Below, in pieces: positions 34,594-43,117 of a DNA stretch of 64,000 nt. The translations under genes were made by a program, and so were the position numbers. Every line of letters begins with the position of its first letter. Positions within the stretch are counted from its first letter, which is position 1. Where the stretch lies: the NCBI RefSeq assembly GCF_004345825.1, contig NZ_SLXM01000009.1, positions 62,001-126,000 on the forward strand. Direction: 5' to 3'. The notes under the pieces are model-generated. The model searched no databases. It worked only from the letters and a program-made list of their open reading frames with translations, and was not told where the DNA came from. The stretch is from Tenacibaculum skagerrakense (lineage in GTDB: Bacteria; Bacteroidota; Bacteroidia; Flavobacteriales; Flavobacteriaceae).

Positions 34594-35157
34594 ATGAGTA
34601 AAGGTGAATATACTAAAGAGGACGAAATAAGAGATGCTATCGAGAACGATGAGTTAAAGGTAAATCTTGAAAATAGTAGTAATGATAAGGAAGAAGAGAA
34701 GAAAGAAGAACCTTCAACAGAAGATTTATTACAAGTAGAGAAAGATAGATATTTACGTCTTTTTGCTGAATTTGAAAACTATAAAAAAAGAACTACTAAA
34801 GAAAGAATTGAGCTTTTCAGAACGGCAAATCAGGAATTAATGACAGTTTTACTGCCAGTTTTGGATGATTTTGAAAGGGCATTGACACATATTGAAGATG
34901 ATAAAGAGGCAGAAGAGTTAAGAAAAGGTGTATTGTTAATATACCAAAAACTTCTTAAGACATTAGAACAAAAAGGTTTAGTGGCTATTGAAGTAAAACA
35001 AGGTGATGATTTCAATCCAGATACTCACGAGGCAATTACACAAATTCCTGCACCATCTGATGATTTAAAAGGAAAAATTATAGACTGTGTAGAGAAAGGA
35101 TATAAGCTAGGAGATAAAATAATTCGTCACCCAAAAGTGGTGGTGGCTCAATCGTAA
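34594..35157 (+). CDS. grpE: Nucleotide exchange factor GrpE
   Basis: 187 residues from ATG 34594 (MSKGEYTKEDEIRDAIENDE). An upstream GTG at 34516 would add 26 residues but overlaps the promoter. Order: acidic disordered tail (about 1-45), long coiled coil (VEKDRYLRLFAEFENYKKRTTKERIELFRTANQ), four-helix bundle (LMTVLLPVLDDFERALTHI) and the C-terminal beta-wing with FNPDTHEAITQIPA and KGYKLGDKIIRHPKVVVAQ. It releases ADP from DnaK in the cytoplasm. First gene of a grpE-dnaJ pair; dnaK is not in the window. Confidence 0.95.
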   Translation: MSKGEYTKEDEIRDAIENDELKVNLENSSNDKEEEKKEEPSTEDLLQVEKDRYLRLFAEFENYKKRTTKERIELFRTANQELMTVLLPVLDDFERALTHIEDDKEAEELRKGVLLIYQKLLKTLEQKGLVAIEVKQGDDFNPDTHEAITQIPAPSDDLKGKIIDCVEKGYKLGDKIIRHPKVVVAQS

Positions 35158-35166
35158 ACAATGATG

Positions 35167-35218
35167 AATTATCAATTATTAATTATCAAGTGAATTGGTA
35201 ATTGATAATTGTCAATTG
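35167..35218. repeat. AT-rich inverted repeat between grpE and dnaJ
   Basis: Two AATTATCAA copies (35167-35175 and 35181-35189) face one TTGATAATT (35202-35210). Either upstream copy can pair with the downstream one to form a nine-bp stem. No T-run follows, so it is not a plain terminator. Confidence 0.6.
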
Positions 35219-35225
35219 AAAGAAT

Positions 35226-36347
35226 ATGGCAAAACAAGATTATTACGAAGTATTAGGAGTTTCTAAATCGGCTACTCAGTCTGAAATTAAGAAAGCATAT
35301 CGTAAAATGGCGATAAAATACCACCCTGATAAAAACCCTGATAATAAAGAAGCTGAAGAGAAGTTCAAGTTATGTGCGGAGGCATATGAAGTTCTTAGTG
35401 ATGAGCAAAAGAAGGCTCGTTATGATCAGTTTGGACATGCTGCATTTGAAGGTGGCGGAGGCTTCGGAGGTGGAGGCATGAATATGGATGATATATTCAG
35501 TCAATTCGGTGATATTTTTGGTGGAGCTTTTGGAGGAGGCTTTGGTGGTTTTGGCGGCGGTGGACGTCGACAAGCAAGAGTTAAAGGAGGGAACTTACGT
35601 ATTCGTGTTAAACTTACTTTAGAGGAAATAGCTAATGGTGTAGAAAAGAAAGTTAAAGTAAGACGTAAAATTCAAGCAGATGGTGTAACTTATAAAACGT
35701 GTTCAACTTGTAACGGTTCTGGACAACAAATGCGTGTTACAAATACCATTTTAGGTAGAATGCAAACAGCAACTACTTGTAGCACTTGTCAAGGAGCAGG
35801 AGAAATGATTGATAATCGTCCTAGTGAAGCAGATGCTCAAGGTATGATTATTAAAGAAGAAACGGTTTCAATTAATATTCCAGAAGGTGTAACTGAAGGA
35901 GTTCAGCTGAAAGTTGGAGGAAAAGGTAATGAAGCTCCAGGAAAGAACTCAATTCCAGGAGACTTATTAGTTTTAATTGAAGAAGTACCACATGAAACGT
36001 TAAAAAGAGAAGGAAGTAATATTCATTACGATTTATATATCAATTTTTCTGAAGCTGTTCTAGGAACTTCAAAAGAGATAGAAACTGTTACAGGTAAGGT
36101 TAAGATTAAAATTGATGCAGGTACGCAATCTGGGAAAATTTTAAGATTAAAAGGTAAAGGATTGCCTAGTATAGAGAGATATGGTAATGGAGATTTCTTA
36201 ATTCATATTAATGTTTGGACACCTAAAGAATTGTCAAAAGAACAACGAAAGTTTTTTGAGTCAATGTTAGAGGATGATAACTTTTCTCCAAACCCACAGA
36301 AAACAGATAAATCATTTTTTGAAAAAGTAAAAGATATGTTTTCTTAA
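35226..36347 (+). CDS. dnaJ: Chaperone DnaJ with a reduced zinc-finger region
   Basis: 373 residues. J domain with the essential HPD (YHPDKNP, about 34-36), G/F-rich linker ([30 protein letters not shown]), zinc region and C-terminal substrate-binding domains ([56 protein letters not shown]). The zinc region keeps only two CxxCxGxG motifs (CSTCNGSG at 159 and CSTCQGAG at 185) instead of the usual four, so only one zinc site is left. I recall this from other flavobacterial DnaJ proteins. Delivers clients to DnaK and stimulates its ATPase. Confidence 0.95.
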   Translation: MAKQDYYEVLGVSKSATQSEIKKAYRKMAIKYHPDKNPDNKEAEEKFKLCAEAYEVLSDEQKKARYDQFGHAAFEGGGGFGGGGMNMDDIFSQFGDIFGGAFGGGFGGFGGGGRRQARVKGGNLRIRVKLTLEEIANGVEKKVKVRRKIQADGVTYKTCSTCNGSGQQMRVTNTILGRMQTATTCSTCQGAGEMIDNRPSEADAQGMIIKEETVSINIPEGVTEGVQLKVGGKGNEAPGKNSIPGDLLVLIEEVPHETLKREGSNIHYDLYINFSEAVLGTSKEIETVTGKVKIKIDAGTQSGKILRLKGKGLPSIERYGNGDFLIHINVWTPKELSKEQRKFFESMLEDDNFSPNPQKTDKSFFEKVKDMFS

Positions 36348-36371
36348 AAAAATATCTTTTTCAATTTTTTA

Positions 36372-36403
36372 TTTGTTTGATACAAAAAAATATAATATAT
36401 TTG
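36372..36403 (+). promoter_or_regulatory. Promoter of the candidate small RNA
   Basis: TTTG (36372-36375), 20-base spacer, TATATTTG (36396-36403), a full consensus match. Transcription should start near 36408. Confidence 0.65.
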
Positions 36404-36407
36404 TATC

Positions 36408-36480
36408 ATCTAGGAGACGTCCTAGATACTTTTTCTTTTTCATAGCAATTTTCCCACTCAATCTTTGAGTGGGTTTTTTT
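36408..36480 (+). ncRNA. Candidate small RNA between dnaJ and rnpB
   Basis: Predicted transcript of about 73 bases. It begins with a perfect hairpin ATCTAGGA-GACG-TCCTAGAT (36408-36427), continues with an unpaired pyrimidine-rich stretch (ACTTTTTCTTTTTC, 36428-36441) and ends with a strong terminator CCCACTCAA-TCT-TTGAGTGGG followed by T7 (36453-36480). It has its own promoter and no reading frame. It could be a known Bacteroidota family such as Flavo-1, which I cannot check, or a new one. Confidence 0.55.
36453..36480 (+). terminator. Terminator of the candidate small RNA
   Basis: Nine-bp perfect stem CCCACTCAA/TTGAGTGGG, loop TCT, followed by T7. Confidence 0.88.
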
Positions 36481-36505
36481 ATGAAAATACTTTATAAAAA
36501 AATAT

Positions 36506-36812
36506 AGCAGATCAGTCTTATCGCTTTGTTTTAATTACAAAAACGAAGAGGAAAGTCCGGACACCAAAGAGTAAGCATAGCGGATAACATCCGTCCAGTG
36601 TAAACTGAGGACAAGTGCAACAGAAAGAATGTACAGGTAATGCTGTAGTGAAACCAGGTAAACTCTATGCGGTGCAATGCCACGTATATTAGAGATTGAG
36701 TGTTACTCGCACGATTCTAAGGGGTAGGCAGATAGATTTTATAAGTAATTATAAAACTAGATAAATGATAAGAGCTTTTTAAGTTACAGAATCCGGCTTA
36801 TTGATCTGCTTT
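36506..36812 (+). ncRNA. rnpB: RNase P RNA (bacterial type A)
   Basis: The universally conserved GAGGAAAGTCCGGACACC (CR-I, about 36548-36565) and the 3' block ACAGAATCCGGCTTAT (CR-V, about 36787-36802) are present, and the ends pair as P1 (GCAGATCAG at 36508-36516 with TTGATCTGC at 36801-36809, one G-U or mismatch). Between them GAAACCAGGTAAACTC and ATTCTAAGGGGTAGGC follow the usual CR-II to CR-IV order. It is the catalytic RNA that trims the 5' ends of pre-tRNAs. The T-run after P1 ends the transcript. Ends are accurate to a few bases. Confidence 0.95.
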
Positions 36813-36816
36813 TTTT

Positions 36817-37074
36817 CTTTGATGCTTATTTAGAACAATTTTAAAGATGTACGATTCAATCAATTACATCTTAAATTAAGAATATATCAAAATTTTAACT
36901 TTTAAAAACCATTAAAACGTTTGTATTCTTAAAATTTGAACTTTATATTATTGATATTTCACTTATTTCGAAGTTTTATTGTTTATTTTTAAAATAATGG
37001 TTAAAGTCGTATTTTTGCCAAATTGAAATTAGCGAAAACGATTTCATAACAGGCTTTAATATTAAAAAGATTTT
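36817..37074. other. Gene-free stretch before acnB
   Basis: AT-rich, no gene. The only element I can name is a -7 box TATTTTTG at 37010-37017, about 58 bases before the acnB start, without a good -33 box. Confidence 0.4.
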
Positions 37075-39852
37075 ATGAACACTTACAAAGATTACATTAA
37101 AGAAATTGAAGAGAGAAAGAGTCAGGGATTACACCCTAAACCAATTGATGGAGCTGAATTATTAAGTGAGATAATAGCACAAATAAAAGATGCTAATAAT
37201 CCACATAGAGAAGATTCTCTTCAGTTTTTTATATATAATACTTTACCTGGTACAACCAGTGCCGCTGGGGTAAAAGCTAAGTTTTTAAAAGAAATTATTC
37301 TTGGAGAATTTGAAGTTAAAGAAATCTCTCCTGAATTTGCTTTTGAACAATTATCACACATGAAAGGAGGGCCTTCAATTGAAGTTCTTTTAGATTTATC
37401 ATTAGGAAGTGATAAAGCTATTGCAGATGAAGCAGCTAAAGTTCTTAAAACTCAAGTGTTTTTATACGAGGCAGATACTGATCGTTTAGAAGAGGCAATG
37501 AAAGCAGGTAGTGCAATTGCTAAAGAAATTATTGAAAGCTATGCACAAGCTGAGTTTTTCACAAAGTTACCTGAAGTTGAAGAAGAGATTCAAGTAGTAA
37601 CTTATGTGGCTGGAGTTGGAGATATTTCAACGGATTTATTATCTCCAGGAGCTGATGCACACTCTAGATCAGATCGTGAGTTACATGGTCAATCTATTTT
37701 TGAGCATAATAAAGAAATGCAACAAGAGCTTTTAGCATTAAAAGAGCAACACCCAGATAAACGAGTAATGTTAATTGCAGAGAAAGGAACAATGGGAGTT
37801 GGTTCTTCAAGAATGTCAGGTGTAAATAACGTTGCATTATGGACAGGAATTCCATCAAGCCCTTACGTACCATTTATCAATATTGCACCTGTAATAGCAG
37901 GAACTAATGGTATTGCTCCTATTTTCTTAACAACAGTTGGAGTTACAGGAGGAATTGGTGTAGACTTACAAAACTGGGTTAAGAAGAAAGATGCAGAAGG
38001 AAATACAGTGTATGATGCTGATGGTGAACCTATTTTAGAGCAAGTATATTCTGTAGATACAGGTACAGTTCTTACAATTAATACTAAAGAGAAAAAATTA
38101 TATAACGGAGATAAAGAGCTAAAAGATATTTCAACTGCATTAACTCCACAAAAGATGGAGTTTATTAAAGCAGGCGGTTCTTATGCTGTTGTATTTGGTA
38201 AAAAATTACAAACATTTGCTTGTAAAGCTTTAGGAATTGAGATTCCTCAGGTGTATGCTGCTTCAAAAGAAGTATCAATAGAAGGACAAGGTTTAACAGC
38301 TGTTGAGAAAATTTTCAATAAAAATGCTGTTGGAACTACTCCAGGAAAAACATTACATGCTGGTTCTAATGTTCGCGTAGAAGTTAATATTGTAGGTTCT
38401 CAAGATACTACTGGTTTAATGACTTCACAAGAATTAGAAATGATGGCAGCAACTGTTATTTCGCCTATTGTTGACGCTGGATATCAATCAGGTTGTCATA
38501 CAGCTTCTGTTTGGGATGATAAGTCAAAAGCGAACATTCCAAGGTTAATGAAGTTTATGAATGACTTCGGATTAATCACTGCTCGTGATCCAAAAGGACA
38601 ATATCATGCAATGACGGATGTAATCCACAAAGTTTTAAATGATATCACTATCGATGATTGGGCAATTATCATTGGAGGAGATTCTCATACTCGTATGTCT
38701 AAAGGTGTTGCTTTTGGTGCCGATTCTGGTACAGTTGCTTTAGCATTAGCAACAGGAGAAGCTACAATGCCTATTCCAGAGTCTGTAAAAGTTACCTTTA
38801 AAGGAGAAATGAGAAGTTTCATGGATTTCCGTGATGTGGTTCATGCAACACAACAACAGATGTTAAAGCAATTCGGTGGAGAAAATGTTTTTCAAGGAAG
38901 AATTATTGAAGTTCATATCGGAACGTTAACATCTGATCAAGCATTTACATTTACAGACTGGACTGCTGAAATGAAAGCGAAAGCTTCTATTTGTATTTCA
39001 GAAGATGAGACATTAATTGAATCATTAGAAATAGCAAGGGATCGTATCCAAATCATGATTGATAAAGGAATGGATAACGAAAAGCAAATGTTACAAGGTT
39101 TAGTTGATAAAGCAAATGCTAGAATTCAAGAAGTTAAAACAGGAATAAAACCTGCTTTAAAGCCTGATGCAGATGCTAAATATTATGCAGAGGTTGTTAT
39201 CGATTTAGATGAAATTGCTGAGCCTATGATTGCGGATCCTGATGTAAACAATGAAGATGTTTCTAAGCGTTATACTCATGATACTATTCGTCCATTATCT
39301 TTTTATGGAGGAACAAAAAAAGTAGATTTAGGTTTCGTAGGATCTTGTATGGTTCATAAAGGAGATATGAAGATTTTAGCACAAATGCTAAAGAATATTG
39401 AAGCACAACAAGGTGAGGTTAAGTTTAACGCTCCATTAGTTGTTGCACCTCCAACCTATAATATTGTTGATGAGTTAAAAGAAGAAGGAGACTGGGAAGT
39501 TTTAGAAAAGTATTCTGGATTCGTATTCGATGACAATGCTCCAAAAGGTTTAGCACGTACCAAATATGAAAATATGTTGTACTTAGAGCGTCCAGGATGT
39601 AACTTATGTATGGGTAACCAAGAGAAGGCAGAGCCAGGAGATACAGTAATGGCAACTTCAACACGTTTATTCCAAGGAAGAGTGGTAAAAGATTCTACTG
39701 AAAAGAAAGGAGAATCTTTATTATCTTCTACACCAGTTGTTGTTTTATCTACAATTTTAGGAAGAACTCCAACTATGGAAGAATATGAAGCTGCTGTTGA
39801 TGGAATTGTATTGACTAAATTTAAACCATCACAAAAGCAATTAGTAATATAA
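37075..39852 (+). CDS. acnB: Bifunctional aconitate hydratase 2/2-methylisocitrate dehydratase
   Basis: 925 residues. AcnB-type layout: N-terminal HEAT-like helical domain (about 1-155), swivel domain (about 165-370) and the 4Fe-4S catalytic domains. Iron-sulphur ligands and active-site blocks: GYQSGCHTASVWDDKSKAN, IIGGDSHTRMSKGVAFGADSG, GFVGSCMVHKGD and LERPGCNLCMGNQEKAEPGD. It isomerises citrate and isocitrate in the TCA cycle and can dehydrate 2-methylcitrate derivatives. Followed by a terminator and then by acnA, an unrelated-length paralogue on the same strand. The apo form of AcnB can bind mRNA in E. coli; whether that holds here is unknown. Confidence 0.95.
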   Translation: MNTYKDYIKEIEERKSQGLHPKPIDGAELLSEIIAQIKDANNPHREDSLQFFIYNTLPGTTSAAGVKAKFLKEIILGEFEVKEISPEFAFEQLSHMKGGPSIEVLLDLSLGSDKAIADEAAKVLKTQVFLYEADTDRLEEAMKAGSAIAKEIIESYAQAEFFTKLPEVEEEIQVVTYVAGVGDISTDLLSPGADAHSRSDRELHGQSIFEHNKEMQQELLALKEQHPDKRVMLIAEKGTMGVGSSRMSGVNNVALWTGIPSSPYVPFINIAPVIAGTNGIAPIFLTTVGVTGGIGVDLQNWVKKKDAEGNTVYDADGEPILEQVYSVDTGTVLTINTKEKKLYNGDKELKDISTALTPQKMEFIKAGGSYAVVFGKKLQTFACKALGIEIPQVYAASKEVSIEGQGLTAVEKIFNKNAVGTTPGKTLHAGSNVRVEVNIVGSQDTTGLMTSQELEMMAATVISPIVDAGYQSGCHTASVWDDKSKANIPRLMKFMNDFGLITARDPKGQYHAMTDVIHKVLNDITIDDWAIIIGGDSHTRMSKGVAFGADSGTVALALATGEATMPIPESVKVTFKGEMRSFMDFRDVVHATQQQMLKQFGGENVFQGRIIEVHIGTLTSDQAFTFTDWTAEMKAKASICISEDETLIESLEIARDRIQIMIDKGMDNEKQMLQGLVDKANARIQEVKTGIKPALKPDADAKYYAEVVIDLDEIAEPMIADPDVNNEDVSKRYTHDTIRPLSFYGGTKKVDLGFVGSCMVHKGDMKILAQMLKNIEAQQGEVKFNAPLVVAPPTYNIVDELKEEGDWEVLEKYSGFVFDDNAPKGLARTKYENMLYLERPGCNLCMGNQEKAEPGDTVMATSTRLFQGRVVKDSTEKKGESLLSSTPVVVLSTILGRTPTMEEYEAAVDGIVLTKFKPSQKQLVI

Positions 39853-39876
39853 TTACTAAAATTAGATATCACAATT

Positions 39877-39908
39877 AAAAGCTCAGGTTAAGTAACTTGA
39901 GCTTTTTT
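39877..39908 (+). terminator. Terminator after acnB
   Basis: AAAAGCTCAGGTT/AACTTGAGCTTTTTT hairpin with AAGT-type loop and T-tract. Confidence 0.88.
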
Positions 39909-40007
39909 ATTTAAGATATTATGTTGATGGTATTATAGTTTGGTTGATAAGGAATTTAAATTCATTTTTCTTAAATTCGTGAAACAGATTAAAAACAACT
40001 CAAACTT

Positions 40008-42275
40008 ATGGCTTTCGATATAGAAATGATCAAAGAGGTGTATAGTAAAGTAGTAGAAAGAGTAGATGCTGCTCGTGAAATTACAGGAACACCTCTAACT
40101 TTAGCAGAAAAAATATTATACTCACATCTTTGGGATGGAACACCAACAAAAGCTTTCAGAAGAGGAAAAGATTATGTTGATTTTGCTCCAGATAGAGTAG
40201 CTTGCCAAGATGCAACTGCTCAAATGGCATTATTACAATTTATGCAGGCTGGAAAACCTAAAGTAGCTGTACCAACTACTGTTCATTGTGATCACCTAAT
40301 TCAGGCTAAAAACGGGGCAAGTAGTGATTTACAAAGTGCTTTAAATACAAGTAATGAAGTTTTTAATTTTTTAGAATCAGTTTCTAACAAGTATGGTATT
40401 GGTTTTTGGAAACCTGGAGCAGGTATTATTCACCAAGTAGTATTAGAAAACTATGCATTTCCAGGTGGAATGATGATTGGTACTGATTCACATACAGTTA
40501 ATGCTGGTGGATTAGGAATGGTAGCTATTGGAGTTGGTGGTGCTGATGCAGTTGATGTAATGGCAGGTATGGCTTGGGAATTAAAATTTCCAAAATTAAT
40601 TGGGGTAAAGTTAACAGGTAAATTATCTGGTTGGACAGCACCTAAAGATGTTATTTTAAAAGTTGCTGAAATTCTAACTGTTAAAGGAGGAACTGGTGCA
40701 ATTGTAGAATATTTTGGACCTGGAGCAACAGCTATGTCATGTACAGGTAAGGGAACTATTTGTAATATGGGAGCTGAAATCGGTGCGACAACATCAACAT
40801 TTGGTTATGATGAATCTATGGAACGTTATTTACGCGCAACAGATAGAGAAGATGTAGCGGATGAGGCTAATAAAATTAAAGAATATTTAACTGCAGATCC
40901 TGAAGTATATGCAAATCCTGAACAATATTTTGATCAGGTAATAGAAATCAATTTATCTGAATTAGGCCCATTATTAAACGGTCCTTTTACACCAGACTTG
41001 TCTACAGAAGTTGGAAGTGACATGACTAAAAAGGCAAACGATAATGGCTGGCCTTTAAAAGTAGAATGGGGATTAATTGGTTCTTGTACAAATTCTTCAT
41101 ATGAAGACTTATCGCGTGCTTCTTCAATTGCACAGCAAGCTTTAGATAAAGGATTGAAAACGAAAGCAGAATTTGGAATTAATCCTGGTTCAGAACAAGT
41201 TCGTTATACAGCAGAACGTGATGGAATTTTACAAGTTTTTGAAAAGTTAGATGCAACAATTTTCACCAATGCATGTGGGCCATGTATTGGTCAATGGGCT
41301 CGTTATGAGGATCCTAAAAATGCTCCTAAGAATAGTATCGTTCACTCTTTCAATAGAAACTTTGCAAAGCGAGCAGATGGAAATCCTAATACACATGCAT
41401 TTGTAGCGTCACCTGAATTAGTAGCAGCTATTGCAATAGCAGGAAGGTTGGACTTTAATCCACTAACTGATAAGTTGATTAATGAAAATGGTGAAGAAGT
41501 AATGCTTGATGAGCCTACTGGATGGGAATTACCACCAAAAGGTTTTGAGGTAAAAGAAAATGGATACATTGAACCAGTAAAAGATGGAAGTAACGTAGAT
41601 GTTGCAGTGGATCCTAACTCTGATCGTTTAGAGTTATTAACTCCATTTGAACCTATAGGGAATGAAATCAAAGGTGCAAAGTTATTAATCAAAGCTTACG
41701 GAAAATGTACTACAGATCATATTTCTATGGCAGGTCCATGGTTACGTTATCGAGGACATTTAGATAATATTTCGAACAACTGTTTAATTGGTGCTGTGAA
41801 TGCTTATAATAAGCAAACTAATTTCGTTAAGAGTCAAATTACCGGAGAATACGATGCAGTTCCTGCTACACAAAGGGCTTATAAAGCTGCAGGAATTCCA
41901 ACAGTTGTTGTTGGTGATCATAATTATGGTGAAGGTTCTTCTCGTGAGCATGCAGCTATGGAACCACGTCATTTAGGAGTTGTGGCCGTTATAGTTAAGT
42001 CTTTTGCACGTATCCATGAAACAAACCTTAAAAAGCAAGGTATGCTAGGTTTAACTTTTGATAACGAAGCAGATTATGATTTAATCCAAGAAGATGACAC
42101 ATTTAACTTCTTAGATTTACATGAATTTGCACCAGACAAGCCTTTAACAATTGAAGTTGTTCATGCAGATGGATCAAAAGATACAATTAAAGTAAACCAT
42201 ACCTACAACGCCAATCAAATTGAATGGTATAATGAAGGTTCAGCATTAAATTTAATTAAAAAACAAAACGCTTAA
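40008..42275 (+). CDS. acnA: Aconitate hydratase, mitochondrial-like type
   Basis: 755 residues, the length of mitochondrial-type aconitases rather than the 890-residue AcnA of E. coli. [20 protein letters not shown] start; [60 protein letters not shown] block (about 145-185), [17 protein letters not shown] (first Cys ligand), [14 protein letters not shown] (two further Cys ligands) and, in the swivel domain, [18 protein letters not shown]. Does the same citrate/isocitrate step as AcnB in the cytoplasm. It is separated from acnB by a terminator, so the two can be expressed independently. Confidence 0.95.
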   Translation: MAFDIEMIKEVYSKVVERVDAAREITGTPLTLAEKILYSHLWDGTPTKAFRRGKDYVDFAPDRVACQDATAQMALLQFMQAGKPKVAVPTTVHCDHLIQAKNGASSDLQSALNTSNEVFNFLESVSNKYGIGFWKPGAGIIHQVVLENYAFPGGMMIGTDSHTVNAGGLGMVAIGVGGADAVDVMAGMAWELKFPKLIGVKLTGKLSGWTAPKDVILKVAEILTVKGGTGAIVEYFGPGATAMSCTGKGTICNMGAEIGATTSTFGYDESMERYLRATDREDVADEANKIKEYLTADPEVYANPEQYFDQVIEINLSELGPLLNGPFTPDLSTEVGSDMTKKANDNGWPLKVEWGLIGSCTNSSYEDLSRASSIAQQALDKGLKTKAEFGINPGSEQVRYTAERDGILQVFEKLDATIFTNACGPCIGQWARYEDPKNAPKNSIVHSFNRNFAKRADGNPNTHAFVASPELVAAIAIAGRLDFNPLTDKLINENGEEVMLDEPTGWELPPKGFEVKENGYIEPVKDGSNVDVAVDPNSDRLELLTPFEPIGNEIKGAKLLIKAYGKCTTDHISMAGPWLRYRGHLDNISNNCLIGAVNAYNKQTNFVKSQITGEYDAVPATQRAYKAAGIPTVVVGDHNYGEGSSREHAAMEPRHLGVVAVIVKSFARIHETNLKKQGMLGLTFDNEADYDLIQEDDTFNFLDLHEFAPDKPLTIEVVHADGSKDTIKVNHTYNANQIEWYNEGSALNLIKKQNA

Positions 42276-42296
42276 AACGTTCAAAGTTTATATTCT

Positions 42297-42327
42297 AAAA
42301 GCACTGAAATTTTCAGTGCTTTTTTTG
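42297..42327 (+). terminator. Terminator after acnA
   Basis: AAAAGCACTGAAA/TTTCAGTGCTTTTTT hairpin and T-tract. Confidence 0.88.
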
Positions 42328-42376
42328 TAAGGTTACAATTTTTAAGGTGACTTATTAATATCAAACTTTCAGAACT

Positions 42377-43045
42377 ATGAGTGCTTTATGGTATTTCGAA
42401 GATGTAAATCTTTTTAAAATATTGTGTCCACATAAATACCCAGCGTATAAAAAAGAACACGATATAGATACATACAAAAAGAGTGATTACATTTATTTTA
42501 CAGATGATAATGCTAACAAAATTTATCTTATTGATAAGGGTAAAGTTAAGATTGGTTACTACACAGAAGAAGGAGATGAAGTAATCAAAGCAATTTTAAC
42601 CAAAGGTGAAATTTTTGGTGAAAAAGCATTATTAGGAATCGATAAAAGAAACGAATTTGCTCAATCAATAGATAATACTACTTCTATTTGTCCTGTATCA
42701 AAAGATACTATGTTTCAATTAATGAGAGATAATGTTTCAATTAGTTTTAAAATCTATAAATTCATTGGAATTCGAATTAAAAAATTAGAACGTAGATTAG
42801 AATTGTTACTTTTTAAAGACGCTAAAACACGTTTGTTAGAATTCTTAGATGAATTATGTGAAGACTATGGGTATGAGTGTGATCAAACAGGAGATCATGT
42901 AATTAAACATCCTTATACTCAAAAAGACATAGCTTCTCTAATTGGTACTTCTCGACCTACATTAAACTCCTTAATGAATGAGTTAAAGCATAATCAAATC
43001 ATAGATTTTAATAGAAAAGAAATCAGATTAAAAAAAACTGCCTAA
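42377..43045 (+). CDS. Crp/Fnr family transcriptional regulator
   Basis: 222 residues. N-terminal cyclic-nucleotide-binding-type beta-roll (DNANKIYLIDKGKVKIGYYTEEGDEVIKAILTKGEIFGEKALLG), dimer helix (FKIYKFIGIRIKKLERRLELLLF) and C-terminal winged helix-turn-helix (YTQKDIASLIGTSRPTLNSLMNELKHNQIID, about 178-208). No Cys cluster is visible at the N-terminus apart from single Cys residues, so an Fnr-type 4Fe-4S switch is not supported; the effector is unknown. Start ATG at 42377 gives MSALWYFEDVNLFKILCP. A perfect palindrome with TGTAA-N6-TTACA directly after its stop is a plausible binding site for it. Confidence 0.88.
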   Translation: MSALWYFEDVNLFKILCPHKYPAYKKEHDIDTYKKSDYIYFTDDNANKIYLIDKGKVKIGYYTEEGDEVIKAILTKGEIFGEKALLGIDKRNEFAQSIDNTTSICPVSKDTMFQLMRDNVSISFKIYKFIGIRIKKLERRLELLLFKDAKTRLLEFLDELCEDYGYECDQTGDHVIKHPYTQKDIASLIGTSRPTLNSLMNELKHNQIIDFNRKEIRLKKTA

Positions 43046-43065
43046 ATGTAAGCTAGCTTACATTT
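43044..43065. promoter_or_regulatory. 22-bp perfect palindrome, candidate Crp/Fnr site
   Basis: Contains TGTAA-GCTAGC-TTACA, the TGTnA-N6-TnACA geometry of Crp/Fnr operators. It overlaps the stop codon of the regulator and lies 18 bases upstream of the -7 box (43084-43091) of the next gene, where the -33 element is missing. It could also act as a weak terminator, since TTTT follows. Confidence 0.5.
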
Positions 43066-43083
43066 TATAAAAATCTCGTGAAA

Positions 43084-43091
43084 TAACTTTG
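43084..43091 (+). promoter_or_regulatory. -7 box of the three-repeat lipoprotein gene
   Basis: TAACTTTG matches TAnnTTTG; transcription would start near 43097, about 20 bases before the ATG at 43118. Confidence 0.5.
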
Positions 43092-43117
43092 TATAAACCG
43101 TAATAAAGTTAATAACC

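Noticed and set aside
42327..42338. TGTAA-GG-TTACA upstream of the Crp/Fnr gene as a self-regulatory site.
   Set aside because: The half-sites are only two bases apart rather than six, so it does not fit Crp/Fnr geometry; it also overlaps the acnA terminator tail.
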